Assembly: GCF_900104485.1 (NCBI RefSeq)
Contig: NZ_FMXQ01000002.1
Span: 496,001 to 560,000 of the forward strand
DNA length: 64,000 nucleotides
From: Bauldia litoralis
GTDB taxonomy: Bacteria > Pseudomonadota > Alphaproteobacteria > Rhizobiales > Kaistiaceae
Direction: 5' to 3'
In this document: positions 1 to 7,363 of the stretch, one piece after another
How positions within the stretch are numbered: position 1 is the stretch's first letter
How the letters are laid out: each line of letters opens with the position of its first letter
Position numbers and translations under genes: made by a program
The notes under the pieces: model-generated
The model's input: only the letters and a program-made list of their open reading frames with translations
What the model was told of the DNA's origin: nothing
The model's database searches: none

Positions 1-320
1 CCGGGCACGACCGTCCGGGGCGCCTCGAGATACACGTCGAGACGATCGACCGACCACACCCCGCCAAAGGCGATCATTGCGTCGCTATAGGAATAATCCC
101 GCGCCGCCACCGGCCGACCGACCGCACCCCACAGGTTGGGACCGACCCGCGCCGGCCCGCCTTCCTCGATCGTGTGGCAGGCTCGGCACTTGTTGAAGAC
201 CTTCTGGCCCTTGGCCGGATCGGCCACCGCGAAGCGCTCCGTCAGCGACTGGGCATGAGCCCCGCCCAGTCCGACCACCGCCGCCACCGACACGGCGGCC
301 ATCCATTTCACCCGTCTCAT
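1..320 (-). CDS. c-type cytochrome (class I), 3' end outside window
   Basis: Exported haem-binding electron carrier, seen as the first 106 or so residues of a protein that runs off the left edge. Reading from the ATG at 320, an N-terminal basic/hydrophobic signal peptide ending near AHA-QS is followed by FNKCRACHT, which carries the CxxCH haem-attachment motif about 40 residues in. The motif is followed by a VGPNLWGAVGR stretch typical of the cytochrome c2/c550 family. The distal methionine ligand would lie beyond the edge. The gene begins only 7 bases after the sigma-factor stop and could be co-transcribed with it. The frame is not the longest one here, but the motif order makes it convincing. 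The redox partner is unknown. Confidence 0.88.
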   Translation of the reverse strand, partial: MRRVKWMAAVSVAAVVGLGGAHAQSLTERFAVADPAKGQKVFNKCRACHTIEEGGPARVGPNLWGAVGRPVAARDYSYSDAMIAFGGVWSVDRLDVYLEAPRTVVP

Positions 321-327
321 GCCGTCC

Positions 328-1590
328 TCACCCCGTCTGTCCTTGTCGCGCGCGTGCCAAGAGCAGCGCCTTCTCCCGCGCATTCTGCGTCAGCTCCGCC
401 CCGCGCAGGAATTCCGCCCGGGCCTCGTCGAGGCGGCCAAGCTTCTCCAGCATGTCACCGCGCACGCTCGGCAGCAGGTGATAATTCTTCAGGGTCGCCT
501 CGTTGGAAAGCGGCTCGAGATGGGCAAGTCCCGCCGCCGGCCCGAAGGCGAAGCCGATCGCCACCGCGCGGTTCAGTTCGACCACCGGCGACGGCGTCAG
601 TTGGGCCAGCGCCTCGTAGAGCGCCGCGATCCGCACCCAGTCGGTCTCCTCCGCCTCGCCCGCCCGGGCATGGCAGGCCGCGATCGCCGCCTGCAGGCGA
701 TAGGGACCGGCCGCCTCGCCCAGCGCATCGGCCCGCGCCAGCGCCGCCAGCCCCCGGCGGATCAGCAGGTGGTCCCATTGCCCCCGGTTCTGGTCGAGCA
801 GCAGCACCGGCGCGCCGTTGGCGTCGGTCCGCGCCGCGAAGCGCGACGCCTGAATCTCCATCAAGGCGACAAGCCCATGCACTTCCGGCTCGCCCGGCGC
901 CAGTTCCGCCAGGATCCGGCCGAGCCGCATCGCTTCCTCGCAAAGCTGCGGGCGGATCCAGTCGTCGCCGCTGGTCGCCGCATAGCCCTCGTTGAAGATC
1001 AGGTAGATGACTTCGAGCACCGAGGGCAGCCGCTGCCCGAGCTCGGCGCCATGCGGCACCTCGAAGGACACCCCCGCATCGGCCAGCGTCCGCTTGGCCC
1101 GCACGATCCGCTGCGCCATGGTCGGCTCGGCGACCAGGAAGGCCCTGGCGATCTCGCCGGTGGTCAGGCCGCCGAGCAGCCGCAGCGCCAGCGCCGCCCG
1201 CGCCTCGGTCGAAAGCAGCGGATGGCAGGCGGTGAACATCAGGCTGAGCAGGTCGTCGCCGATCTGGTCGTCGAGCCCCGCGTCGGGATCGGGCGCCGCG
1301 TCCTGCGCCGCCTCGAGGTCGGCGACGATGTCCTGCGCCTTGCCCGCCGCCATCCGGGTGTGGCGGATGCGATCGATCGCCCGGCGCTTGGCAGTGGCCA
1401 TCAGCCAGGCCCCCGGATTGTCCGGAATGCCCACCTTCGGCCAGCGCTCCAGCGCGGCAACCAGCGCGTCCTGCGCCACTTCCTCGGCCAGCCCCACGTC
1501 ACGCACCATCCGCACGAGACTGGCCACGAGCCGGGCCGCCTCGATCCTCCAGACAGCGTCGATCGTCCGCCGGATATCGGTGGTTGTCAT
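328..1590 (-). CDS. ECF42-type RNA polymerase sigma factor with C-terminal TPR-like extension
   Basis: An extracytoplasmic-function sigma factor of about 420 residues, much longer than ordinary ECF factors. Sigma region 2 lies at about residues 10-80 (the VAQDALVAALERWP helix, then NPGAWLMATAKRRAIDRIR). Region 4 lies at about 125-180 and contains the LGGLTTGEIARAFLVAEPTMAQRI helix-turn-helix. The remaining 230 residues are the helical, TPR-like C-terminus that defines the ECF42 group, with blocks such as VLEVIYLIFNEGY and PSPVVELNRAVAI. Families of this group are known to be encoded with DGPF/YCII proteins, which is exactly the neighbourhood here. I chose the ATG at 1590; an in-frame GTG lies two codons upstream. 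No anti-sigma gene is adjacent, as expected for a group thought to be controlled through its own extension. Confidence 0.93.
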   Translation of the reverse strand: MTTTDIRRTIDAVWRIEAARLVASLVRMVRDVGLAEEVAQDALVAALERWPKVGIPDNPGAWLMATAKRRAIDRIRHTRMAAGKAQDIVADLEAAQDAAPDPDAGLDDQIGDDLLSLMFTACHPLLSTEARAALALRLLGGLTTGEIARAFLVAEPTMAQRIVRAKRTLADAGVSFEVPHGAELGQRLPSVLEVIYLIFNEGYAATSGDDWIRPQLCEEAMRLGRILAELAPGEPEVHGLVALMEIQASRFAARTDANGAPVLLLDQNRGQWDHLLIRRGLAALARADALGEAAGPYRLQAAIAACHARAGEAEETDWVRIAALYEALAQLTPSPVVELNRAVAIGFAFGPAAGLAHLEPLSNEATLKNYHLLPSVRGDMLEKLGRLDEARAEFLRGAELTQNAREKALLLARARQGQTG

Positions 1591-1658
1591 GCCCACCGAT
1601 ATCCCACTTCCGATTCACCCGTGCAAGCGATCGCCTGCCCCCGGAGACCGCCGTGCGA

Positions 1659-2075
1659 TCAGGACGACGGTTCACCGGCATTGACCATCCACCGGGCGCC
1701 GAACTTGTCGACAAGCATGCCGAACCCGGCCGAAAAGAAGGTTGGCGAAAACGGCATCTTGACCGTGCCGCCTTCGGCCAGCGCATCGAAAATCCGCTTC
1801 CCTTCGTCGGCGTCGGCGAATTGCAGCGATACGTAGACGCTCTGCATCGGCTCCTGGTGATCGGGCGGAGAATCCGAGCCCATCAGGATATCCTCGCCGA
1901 GGTCGAGAGCGGCATGCATCACCTTGTCGACCCACTCGGCCGGCACATAGGCCTCGGCCTCGGTGCCGCGGTGCTTCATCATCGCGGTGATCTTGCCGCC
2001 GAGAACCTTCTGGTAGAACGTGAAGGCTTCCTCGCAGTTGCCGCTGAAGAAAAGGTACGGATTGACGCGCATCAT
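1659..2075 (-). CDS. VOC-superfamily PhnB-like protein
   Basis: A 138-residue protein of the glyoxalase/bleomycin-resistance (VOC) fold, PhnB subgroup. It opens with MRVNPYLFFSGNCEEAFTFYQKVLGG, the usual first beta-alpha module, and ends with a second module containing FGMLVDKFGARWMVN. Family members include metal-dependent and metal-free enzymes; the substrate cannot be told from sequence. The ATG at 2075 overlaps the stop of the upstream YCII gene in an ATGA arrangement, so translation is probably coupled. It is one of three VOC proteins in this sigma-factor operon and is the gene directly before the sigma factor. Confidence 0.9.
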   Translation of the reverse strand: MMRVNPYLFFSGNCEEAFTFYQKVLGGKITAMMKHRGTEAEAYVPAEWVDKVMHAALDLGEDILMGSDSPPDHQEPMQSVYVSLQFADADEGKRIFDALAEGGTVKMPFSPTFFSAGFGMLVDKFGARWMVNAGEPSS

Positions 2076-2479
2076 GCAGTCTCCCTTGCTTGTGTTTCCT
2101 GAAACGGTGCGTTGGCGTCCCGGCAGTCCGTTGCATACATCTGGCGAATCTCGCTGACGCCTTCCCAGCCGGGCCAGTGCTTTCGGTGGAGGTCCATGAA
2201 GCGTTCGGTCCAGGCCACTGCCTCCTCCCGCGAGGCAACGTCGTAGATCGCGAAACCACCGATCACTTCCTTGGCTTCGCTGAAAGGCCCATCGGTCACG
2301 CTCACCGAGCCCCCGGAGATGCGGACCTCCGCGCCGGCGGCCGTCGGCATCAGTCCGCCGACCTCGCCCATCACACCCGCCTCGGTCGCTTCGACGCCAA
2401 GCGCGCCGATCGCATCCATCAGCGCCTGCGGAGGCGGCGTACCGGTCTCGACCGACTTCACGATCACCATGAAACGCAT
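2072..2479 (-). CDS. YCII-related (DGPF) protein, copy 1
   Basis: A 135-residue YCII-fold protein. The start MRFMVIVK and the central TDGPFSEAKEVIGGFAIYDV block with the DGPF signature are diagnostic. The fold resembles ferredoxin-like dimeric enzymes such as muconolactone isomerase, but no reaction is established for this group. The ATG at 2479 is preceded by a GGAG ribosome binding site, so the much longer upstream open frame is not used. It overlaps the next gene by 4 bases. A TGTCGA-N17-CGTC promoter candidate lies 68 bases upstream, suggesting this gene, the PhnB gene and the sigma gene can be transcribed as a sub-operon. Confidence 0.92.
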   Translation of the reverse strand: MRFMVIVKSVETGTPPPQALMDAIGALGVEATEAGVMGEVGGLMPTAAGAEVRISGGSVSVTDGPFSEAKEVIGGFAIYDVASREEAVAWTERFMDLHRKHWPGWEGVSEIRQMYATDCRDANAPFQETQARETA

Positions 2480-2546
2480 CGGCAATGCTCCTTCTGTCTT
2501 GCCCGTTGACGACAGCCATGGCGCGGCCGTCGCCCTTTGAAGAGAC

Positions 2547-2573
2547 GACGAGCCACCCCGGCCGGAATCGACA
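2547..2573 (-). promoter_or_regulatory. ECF-type promoter candidate P2 (TGTCGA-N17-CGTC)
   Basis: Read on the minus strand, TGTCGA (2573-2568) is followed after exactly 17 bases by CGTC (2550-2547), 68 bases before the DGPF gene start at 2479. The same pair with the same spacing occurs at 4507-4533. As I recall, TGTCGA is the -35 element reported for ECF42 targets. The two matched copies inside one ECF42 operon support autoregulation. Confidence 0.65.
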
Positions 2574-2615
2574 GCGCCGGCAGACAGAAAGAAGAAATAA
2601 GTACGCAGCCGCGCC

Positions 2616-2978
2616 TTAGCGGGCGCCGTCCCAGCAGGGGCCGAGTTCGCGGACCTCGATGATCGACCATTCGGCCGCCGGACAGGCATTGCCGATCGCC
2701 ACCGCCTCGTCGCGGGTCTCGACCGTCAGCAGGAAGAAGCCGCCGATGATTTCCTTGGCCTCGGCAAAGGGCCCGTCGACCATGGTGCGGGCGCCGTCGT
2801 GGTGCCGGATGCGAACGGAAGACTCTTCGGGCGTCAGCAGCGACTGGGCCGTCACCAGTTTGCCTTGCGCATCGAGATCAGCGGCGAAGCGCTGCATGGT
2901 CTCGTAGCGGCGCTGCCCCTCCGCCGGCGCGACGTCCCGTTCGCCCGGCTGCTCGACCACCACCAGCATGAATGTCAT
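2616..2978 (-). CDS. YCII-related (DGPF) protein, copy 2
   Basis: A 120-residue YCII-family protein starting MTFMLVVVEQPG, with TMVDGPFAEAKEIIGGFFLL in the middle. The ATG at 2978 has a GAGGGG ribosome binding site a few bases upstream. It is more divergent from the other two copies than they are from each other: the start lacks the MRFMVIVK string, and the C-terminus ends in a WSIIEVRELGPCWDG block. It sits between the second PhnB-like gene upstream and the P2 promoter downstream. Function unknown; its presence in the sigma operon implies a role in whatever stress or metabolite the ECF42 regulon handles. Confidence 0.9.
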   Translation of the reverse strand: MTFMLVVVEQPGERDVAPAEGQRRYETMQRFAADLDAQGKLVTAQSLLTPEESSVRIRHHDGARTMVDGPFAEAKEIIGGFFLLTVETRDEAVAIGNACPAAEWSIIEVRELGPCWDGAR

Positions 2979-3072
2979 CCGACCCCTCGCCTCGCTGCGA
3001 CTGACCATCGCGTCGTATCCTCCCGCCGCCCGGCGGTAAAGGGGCTGAATCTCTGCTGTGCTGCCTGGCATG

Positions 3073-3567
3073 TCAGCGTGCCTCGAAGGCCGCTTCGAGC
3101 TTGGCGATATCGAACTTGATCTGCGACATCATCTCCGTGGCGACGCGCGATGCCTTCTCCCTGTCCGGGTCGCTCATCATCGTCCCGAGCACGGTCGGCA
3201 CGATCTGCCAACGCACCCCGTATCTGTCGGTGATCCAGCCGCAGGCCTGCGGTTTGCCGCCATTCTCGAGGATGGCGTCCCAATAGCCGTCGATCTCCGC
3301 TTGAGAACCGCAATTGACCATGAAGGAGATGGCGTCGTTGAAGGCGTCATGCGCCCCGGCGCTCATTGCCATGAAGGCCTGGCCGAAAAGCGTGAAGTTG
3401 ACCACCACCACCGAACCGGGCGGACCGCTCGGGGACTCCGCCGCCATGGACGAGACGTTGTCGACGCTGGAATCCGGAAAGATGCTCGCATAGAAGCGCG
3501 CGGCTTCCTCCGCTTCCCGGTTGAACCACAGGAAGGGCGTGATCTTCTGGATGGATGTTTCGGTCAT
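3073..3567 (-). CDS. VOC-superfamily protein of the 3-demethylubiquinone-methyltransferase-like (PhnB) type
   Basis: A 164-residue VOC protein beginning MTETSIQKITPFLWFNREAE, with ARFYASIFPDSSVDNVS and a C-terminal GWITDRYGVRWQIVPTVL block. This is the pattern of the family often named 3-demethylubiquinone-9 3-methyltransferase, although members lack methyltransferase domains and the name is probably wrong. The start is the ATG at 3567; the longer open frame upstream overlaps the neighbouring VOC gene and is not credible. It is part of the operon, 58 bases downstream of the preceding gene. Substrate unknown. Confidence 0.9.
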   Translation of the reverse strand: MTETSIQKITPFLWFNREAEEAARFYASIFPDSSVDNVSSMAAESPSGPPGSVVVVNFTLFGQAFMAMSAGAHDAFNDAISFMVNCGSQAEIDGYWDAILENGGKPQACGWITDRYGVRWQIVPTVLGTMMSDPDREKASRVATEMMSQIKFDIAKLEAAFEAR

Positions 3568-3625
3568 CGCATGGCCTTTCGTGCCGGATGATCCCCACGA
3601 GCCGCGCAGCGCCGGCCCCGGAGCG

Positions 3626-4000
3626 TCAGCCGTTGTTGATGTGCAGGATATTGCCGTCCGGGTCCTTGAACCACACCATCCTGAAGTCGCCAGAGGCGTG
3701 GATGTCGCCATCCCGCTTGACCCCGGGCATGTCGTAATGCTCGAAGCGGACGCCGGCCGTCTGCAGGGCTTCAACGATGCCCGCAAAGGCCTCGCCGGCG
3801 CCCCAGGTCGCCGAGGTCGCCCTGTTGGTCCCGGCAAACTCCGACGCATAGACGACCATCGACGACCCGCCGCTCTGGAAGACCAGCACGGCCTCGCTGT
3901 CCTCCGTCGACTTGAGGCCGAGGGTCTCGCCGTAGAAGCGCCGGGCGATTTCGAGGTCCTTCACCGCCACGGTCGCCGCGACATCAATATTGGCAAGCAT
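3626..4000 (-). CDS. VOC-superfamily (glyoxalase/dioxygenase-like) protein
   Basis: A 124-residue glyoxalase-fold protein with the two expected modules: ATVAVKDLEIARRFYGETLGLK at the start and FRMVWFKDPDGNILHINN at the end. The terminal KDPDGN...H is a classic VOC closing motif. The ATG at 4000 follows a clear GGAGGAAG ribosome binding site, 40 bases after the stop of the first DGPF gene. A canonical metal-ligand set is not complete enough to predict lyase, dioxygenase or binding function. It belongs to the ECF42 operon. Confidence 0.9.
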   Translation of the reverse strand: MLANIDVAATVAVKDLEIARRFYGETLGLKSTEDSEAVLVFQSGGSSMVVYASEFAGTNRATSATWGAGEAFAGIVEALQTAGVRFEHYDMPGVKRDGDIHASGDFRMVWFKDPDGNILHINNG

Positions 4001-4040
4001 TGTCCGTCTTCCTCCAGTTCCGGCAGTGAGCACCAGCCGC

Positions 4041-4457
4041 CTAGGCCTTTTCGTCGATCAGCCGGCCGACGGCGCGGTGGTGATCGATCGCCGGGCCCTC
4101 GCCGAAATCCTCCAGTTCGAAGAGCTGGCGGATCTCGATTTCCCCGTCTTCGCCATAGGGATTGGGGCAGCGTCGCGCCCATTCGATCGCCTCTTCCTTC
4201 GACTTGGTCTGGAAGATCCAGTAGCCGGCGATCAGTTCCTTGCTCTCCGCGAACGGCCCGTCGATCACCGTCCGCGTGTCGCCGGTGAACCGGATCCGCG
4301 CCCCTTCCGAGGTGGGCTTGAGTCCGGTGCCATCAAGCATCACACCGGCCTTGACCAGTTCCTCGTTGTAGCGCGCCATTGCCGCCAGCATCTCTTCCGA
4401 CGGCATCTCGCCGGCTTCCGAGGCCTTTGTCGCCTTCACGATCACCATGAAACGCAT
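4041..4457 (-). CDS. YCII-related (DGPF) protein, copy 3, first gene of ECF42 operon
   Basis: A 138-residue DGPF protein: MRFMVIVKATKASEAG, then TVIDGPFAESKELIAGYWIFQT, then AIEWARRCPNP and a C-terminal tail rich in acidic residues. It is the most typical YCII-type partner of ECF42 sigma factors. It is the promoter-proximal gene; the promoter candidate P1 lies 50 bases upstream and the ATG has an AAGGAG ribosome binding site. Six further genes follow in the same direction with short gaps or overlaps and end with the sigma gene. Confidence 0.93.
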   Translation of the reverse strand: MRFMVIVKATKASEAGEMPSEEMLAAMARYNEELVKAGVMLDGTGLKPTSEGARIRFTGDTRTVIDGPFAESKELIAGYWIFQTKSKEEAIEWARRCPNPYGEDGEIEIRQLFELEDFGEGPAIDHHRAVGRLIDEKA

Positions 4458-4506
4458 TGCCTTGCTCCTTCGAGCTCGTCAGGACATTCCACCCTTCGCA
4501 ATCAAT

Positions 4507-4533
4507 GACGAACGACGCCGCGCGGTATCGACA
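4507..4533 (-). promoter_or_regulatory. ECF-type promoter candidate P1 (TGTCGA-N17-CGTC)
   Basis: On the minus strand TGTCGA (4533-4528) and CGTC (4510-4507) are separated by 17 bases and lie about 50 bases ahead of the first gene of the ECF42 operon. Spacing and both elements match the internal copy at 2547-2573. It would drive the whole operon; the divergent SLOG-like gene starts at 4580, so the promoter region is shared. Confidence 0.68.
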
Positions 4534-4579
4534 CGCCCGGCACATTTTTCGATAGGATCGCGCCAATCGGGAGAAAACG

Positions 4580-5071
4580 ATGATCGTCGTCTCGGGCGGC
4601 CAGACCGGTGTCGACCGCGCCGCCCTGAAGGCTGCCGTAGCGCTGGGGCTGGCCCATGGCGGCTGGGTGCCGCGGGACGGATGGGCCGAGGACCAGCCGC
4701 AACCGCCTGGAATCTGCGCCGACTATCCGGAGCTCAAGCCGACGCCCTCCGCCGATCCGGTCGAACGCACCGAGTGGAACGTTCGCGACAGCGATCGGAC
4801 GCTCATCCTCGTAAGCCCGGGTGGCCTCGCCGCCTCCCCCGGCACCGCCGCCACGCTGCGTTTCGCCAGGTGTCTCGGCCGGCCGGCGCTGGTCGTGCCG
4901 GTTGACGCGGTGGACGCTGCCGGCCGCATCGCCGCATGGCTGCCCGGCGCCACGTCGGCCCTCGTCCTCAATGTCGCAGGTCCGCGCGAGAGCGAAGCGC
5001 CCGGCATCCAGGCGGCAGCCGAAGCGATTCTTCGTCACGCCCTCACCCGCTATGCGATGACGGCCCGCTGA
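4580..5071 (+). CDS. SLOG-fold putative molybdenum carrier / YpsA-like protein
   Basis: A 163-residue protein opening with IVVSGGQTGVDRAAL, the glycine-rich nucleotide-binding loop of the SLOG/DprA-like Rossmann fold as found in the putative molybdenum carrier family. Further fold elements are the TEWNVRDSDRTLILVS strand-turn and the GGLAASPGTAATLRFA block, which replaces the usual phosphate-binding GGxGT loop. Crystal-structure annotation of the family suggested a metal-cofactor carrier, whereas comparative genomics groups it with nucleotide-ligand sensors; the real role is open. A GGGAG ribosome binding site precedes the ATG. It is transcribed divergently from the ECF42 operon and is not obviously linked to it. 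Confidence 0.85.
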   Translation: MIVVSGGQTGVDRAALKAAVALGLAHGGWVPRDGWAEDQPQPPGICADYPELKPTPSADPVERTEWNVRDSDRTLILVSPGGLAASPGTAATLRFARCLGRPALVVPVDAVDAAGRIAAWLPGATSALVLNVAGPRESEAPGIQAAAEAILRHALTRYAMTAR

Positions 5072-5094
5072 AGCCGGATGCGACTGTTCGAGGA

Positions 5095-5502
5095 TCAGAG
5101 ATGCTGCGTCTCGGCCGGCTCGTTCCACCAGTTGTCGTGGCGCCCGTCGAAATAGCGAACAGGAGCGCCGATCAGTTCCTCGGGCGTCACGTCGTCGAGA
5201 CAGGCGAGCGAGACAGAGCAGACTGCGCCACCGAGTTCCTCGACATAACCGCGGCTGAAGGCGTGGACCCCGCAATGCCGGCAGAACGGCAGATGGCCCG
5301 ACCGGGTATTGAACTGGTAGTCGGTCAGGTCAGCTTCGCCGGCCTGCAGGCGGAAGGCCTCTGGTTTGACCACCGCATTCCAGTTGCGCAGCTTGGTGCA
5401 GATCGAGCAGTTGCACTTGCCGACGCCGGCCGCGAGGTCGATGTCGGCCTCGAAGCGCACCGCCTGGCAGTGGCAGCTTCCGTGATAGGTCTTGGCGGTC
5501 AT
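5095..5502 (-). CDS. GFA-family (glutathione-dependent formaldehyde-activating-like) zinc protein
   Basis: A 135-residue GFA-domain protein. The zinc-binding cysteines are visible in three clusters: GSCHCQAV near residue 10, KCNCSICTK near 30 and [11 protein letters not shown] near 75. Founding members bind glutathione-hydroxymethyl adducts, but most relatives have no tested activity. It ends 20 bases from the convergent SLOG-like gene and lies downstream of a WYL regulator and ogt in the same direction, possibly in one transcript. The ATG at 5502 is the only good start. Confidence 0.92.
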   Translation of the reverse strand: MTAKTYHGSCHCQAVRFEADIDLAAGVGKCNCSICTKLRNWNAVVKPEAFRLQAGEADLTDYQFNTRSGHLPFCRHCGVHAFSRGYVEELGGAVCSVSLACLDDVTPEELIGAPVRYFDGRHDNWWNEPAETQHL

Positions 5503-5574
5503 GTCGGGTTGTCCTCGGTTTGGATGATCACGGGACGACCGTGGTTTCGCGCTGCGACAGATCCTGTCAGCAGC

Positions 5575-6267
5575 CTATTCCCGCTCGGGGATTTCCATCG
5601 CGTCACGCCACGCCTTGACCAGCGCCGTCCGCCGCTGCGGGTATCGCTCGCCCGTTGGCGACAACCGCTCGATGCGGTCGGTGCGGAAATGGCGGAACGC
5701 CTCCCGCAATTCGCACCACGCGGCGATCGTCTCGCGCCCTTCATAGAAGGCGAGCGCGATCGGCCAGATGGTCCGTTCGCTGGCCTTGCCGGCGACATCG
5801 ACATAGGCGATGCCGAGCGTCTGCTCGCGGCGGATCGCCTCCCGGATCGTCGTCAGGTCGACCTTCCGTTCGCTCCGCAGCCAGTCCGGCGGCGCGAACA
5901 GGCCGACATTGGCCATGGCATCGCGCAGGTCCTGCGGCGCCGCGGCGGCGATCTTGGCCAGCGCGTTCTGCGCCGCCTTGGCCAGCGCCGGGTCCTTCTG
6001 CTGCTCGACCCAGCGTGCGCCCAGCACCAGTGCTTCCACCTCGGTCTCGTCGAACATCAGTGGCGGCAAGAAAAACCCTCCCCGCAACAGGTAGCCAAGC
6101 CCGGCCTCGCCGTCGATCGGCGCACCAAAGCCGATCAGCGCCTGGATATCCCGGTAGATCGTGCGGACCGACACCGACAGCTCTTCCGCCAGCGTCGCCG
6201 CGGTAACCGGCCGACGATGACGCCTCAGCGCGTCCATAAGTGTCAGCAGTCTCTGGATACGGTCCAT
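5575..6267 (-). CDS. HTH/WYL-domain transcriptional regulator (YafY type)
   Basis: A 230-residue regulator. The N-terminal winged helix (residues 1-60) reads MDRIQRLLTLMDALRRHRRP ... LSVSVRTIYRDIQAL, the standard DeoR-like HTH of YafY proteins. The C-terminal WYL domain (about 130-210) carries IAYVDVAGKASERTIWPIAL and AFYEGRETIAAWCELREAFRHFRTDRI. WYL domains are thought to sense nucleic-acid or nucleotide ligands. The ATG at 6267 is chosen because everything upstream overlaps the ogt gene. It lies 44 bases after ogt and upstream of the GFA gene, so it may control one or both. Confidence 0.92.
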   Translation of the reverse strand: MDRIQRLLTLMDALRRHRRPVTAATLAEELSVSVRTIYRDIQALIGFGAPIDGEAGLGYLLRGGFFLPPLMFDETEVEALVLGARWVEQQKDPALAKAAQNALAKIAAAAPQDLRDAMANVGLFAPPDWLRSERKVDLTTIREAIRREQTLGIAYVDVAGKASERTIWPIALAFYEGRETIAAWCELREAFRHFRTDRIERLSPTGERYPQRRTALVKAWRDAMEIPERE

Positions 6268-6310
6268 GTCGGTGGCTTTCGGAAGGACGGTCAGGCTGCG
6301 CGGGATGACG

Positions 6311-6874
6311 TCAGAGCGCCAGGCGAATTCGCTCGAGGACCAGCAGCCGTTCCTTCTGCACCGTCCCGCCATAGGCGGAAAAGCCGCCGAGCCGGTCGCC
6401 GCTGGCCAGCACCCGGTGGCACGGAATAACGATCGGCACCGGGTTCCTGGCCATCGCCTGCCCGACCACCCTTGCTGCGCCCGGCGTCCCGGCGCTGCGC
6501 GCCAGCCCGCCATAGGTCACCGTCTCGCCCCATCGCACCCGACGCGCCGCGTCGAGGAAGCGGCGATGGGCGTCGCTGGCCCCGCCGAGATCGAGGTCGA
6601 TGCCGGCAAAATCCACCTCCGCGCCGTCGAAATATCGCTGCAGGTCGGCGATTGCCGCGGCCGTCGCCGGCGGCGGCTTTCCCTCCGCCCGCAGGCTGGC
6701 GAACCGCCCGAGCCGCGCCTCGGTCGCCGCCCGGTCGACCTCCGGGAGTTGCAGCGCCACGATTCCGGCCTCGCTCCAGGCGATGCCGCAGACACCGAAG
6801 GCGGTCTCGAACAGCGTATGCCGGAGCGCCCTGGCCGGTGCGCGGAAAGCGGTCTGGGAAGCGGCGGAATCCAT
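6311..6874 (-). CDS. ogt: methylated-DNA--protein-cysteine S-methyltransferase (O6-alkylguanine repair)
   Basis: Suicide repair enzyme that moves the alkyl group from O6-alkylguanine to its own cysteine. The active-site PCHRV is present with Cys152 (numbered from the ATG at 6874), preceded by the RVVGQAMARNPVPIVI recognition helix/asparagine hinge and the TYGGLA helix-turn-helix segment near residue 120. An Ada-like N-terminal methyltransferase domain of about 100 residues is present, but the Ada DNA-binding zinc domain is absent, so this is the Ogt/MGMT form. An upstream in-frame TTG at 6907 is an alternative start giving 198 residues. It precedes the WYL regulator in the same direction. Confidence 0.93.
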   Translation of the reverse strand: MDSAASQTAFRAPARALRHTLFETAFGVCGIAWSEAGIVALQLPEVDRAATEARLGRFASLRAEGKPPPATAAAIADLQRYFDGAEVDFAGIDLDLGGASDAHRRFLDAARRVRWGETVTYGGLARSAGTPGAARVVGQAMARNPVPIVIPCHRVLASGDRLGGFSAYGGTVQKERLLVLERIRLAL

Positions 6875-6970
6875 CGCTTGCGTTTGAGTCGGATCGTTCT
6901 GCGTCAAAATGTATCATAGGGCGTTCGCGACTGAGTCGCGAACCGAACCCAAAGAAGGCGGAGGTTTCCC

Positions 6971-7252
6971 ATGGAGACGGTAGCTGGCGAAGGCACGAGT
7001 ATCCTTGTTGCGATCATTATCTGGATCATTGTCGGCGGCATCGCCGGCGTTCTCGCGGCCATGGTGGTGCGCGGCGCCGGCTTTGGCCTCGTCGGGGACG
7101 TCATCCTCGGCATCATCGGCGCGGTGGTCGCCGGCTGGCTGTTCCCGCTTCTCGGCATCTCGCTCGGCGGCGGCATCATCGGCGCGATCATCTCGGCGGC
7201 GATCGGCGCGATCATCGTGCTGCTCATCGTCAAGTTGATCAAGCGAGCCTGA
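6971..7252 (+). CDS. GlsB/YeaQ/YmgE-family stress membrane protein
   Basis: A 93-residue inner-membrane protein of the transglycosylase-associated family (a historical name; no glycosylase activity). Three hydrophobic helices are visible: ILVAIIIWIIVGGIAGVLAAMVV, VGDVILGIIGAVVAGWLFPLL and GGIIGAIISAAIGAIIVLLIVKLI, with glycine-rich packing motifs. Such proteins are generally induced by envelope or general stress. A GGAGG ribosome binding site lies 6 bases before the ATG. The gene is monocistronic, between the divergent ogt gene and the convergent RTX gene. Confidence 0.93.
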   Translation: METVAGEGTSILVAIIIWIIVGGIAGVLAAMVVRGAGFGLVGDVILGIIGAVVAGWLFPLLGISLGGGIIGAIISAAIGAIIVLLIVKLIKRA

Positions 7253-7363
7253 CCGGGCGATCCGGAACGGGACTGATCGAGCACCTGGGTCGACGGCGCA
7301 CGCGCCGCCGGCTGTCTGCATGAAAAGCGGCTGAACGACCGCCTGGCGCGGTCCCGCCGCGCC

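Noticed and set aside
174-1836. Long plus-strand open frames (up to 505 codons) across the ECF sigma gene
   Set aside because: They are antisense shadows in GC-rich DNA: Arg/Pro/His-rich, no domains, and opposite a gene with clear sigma regions.
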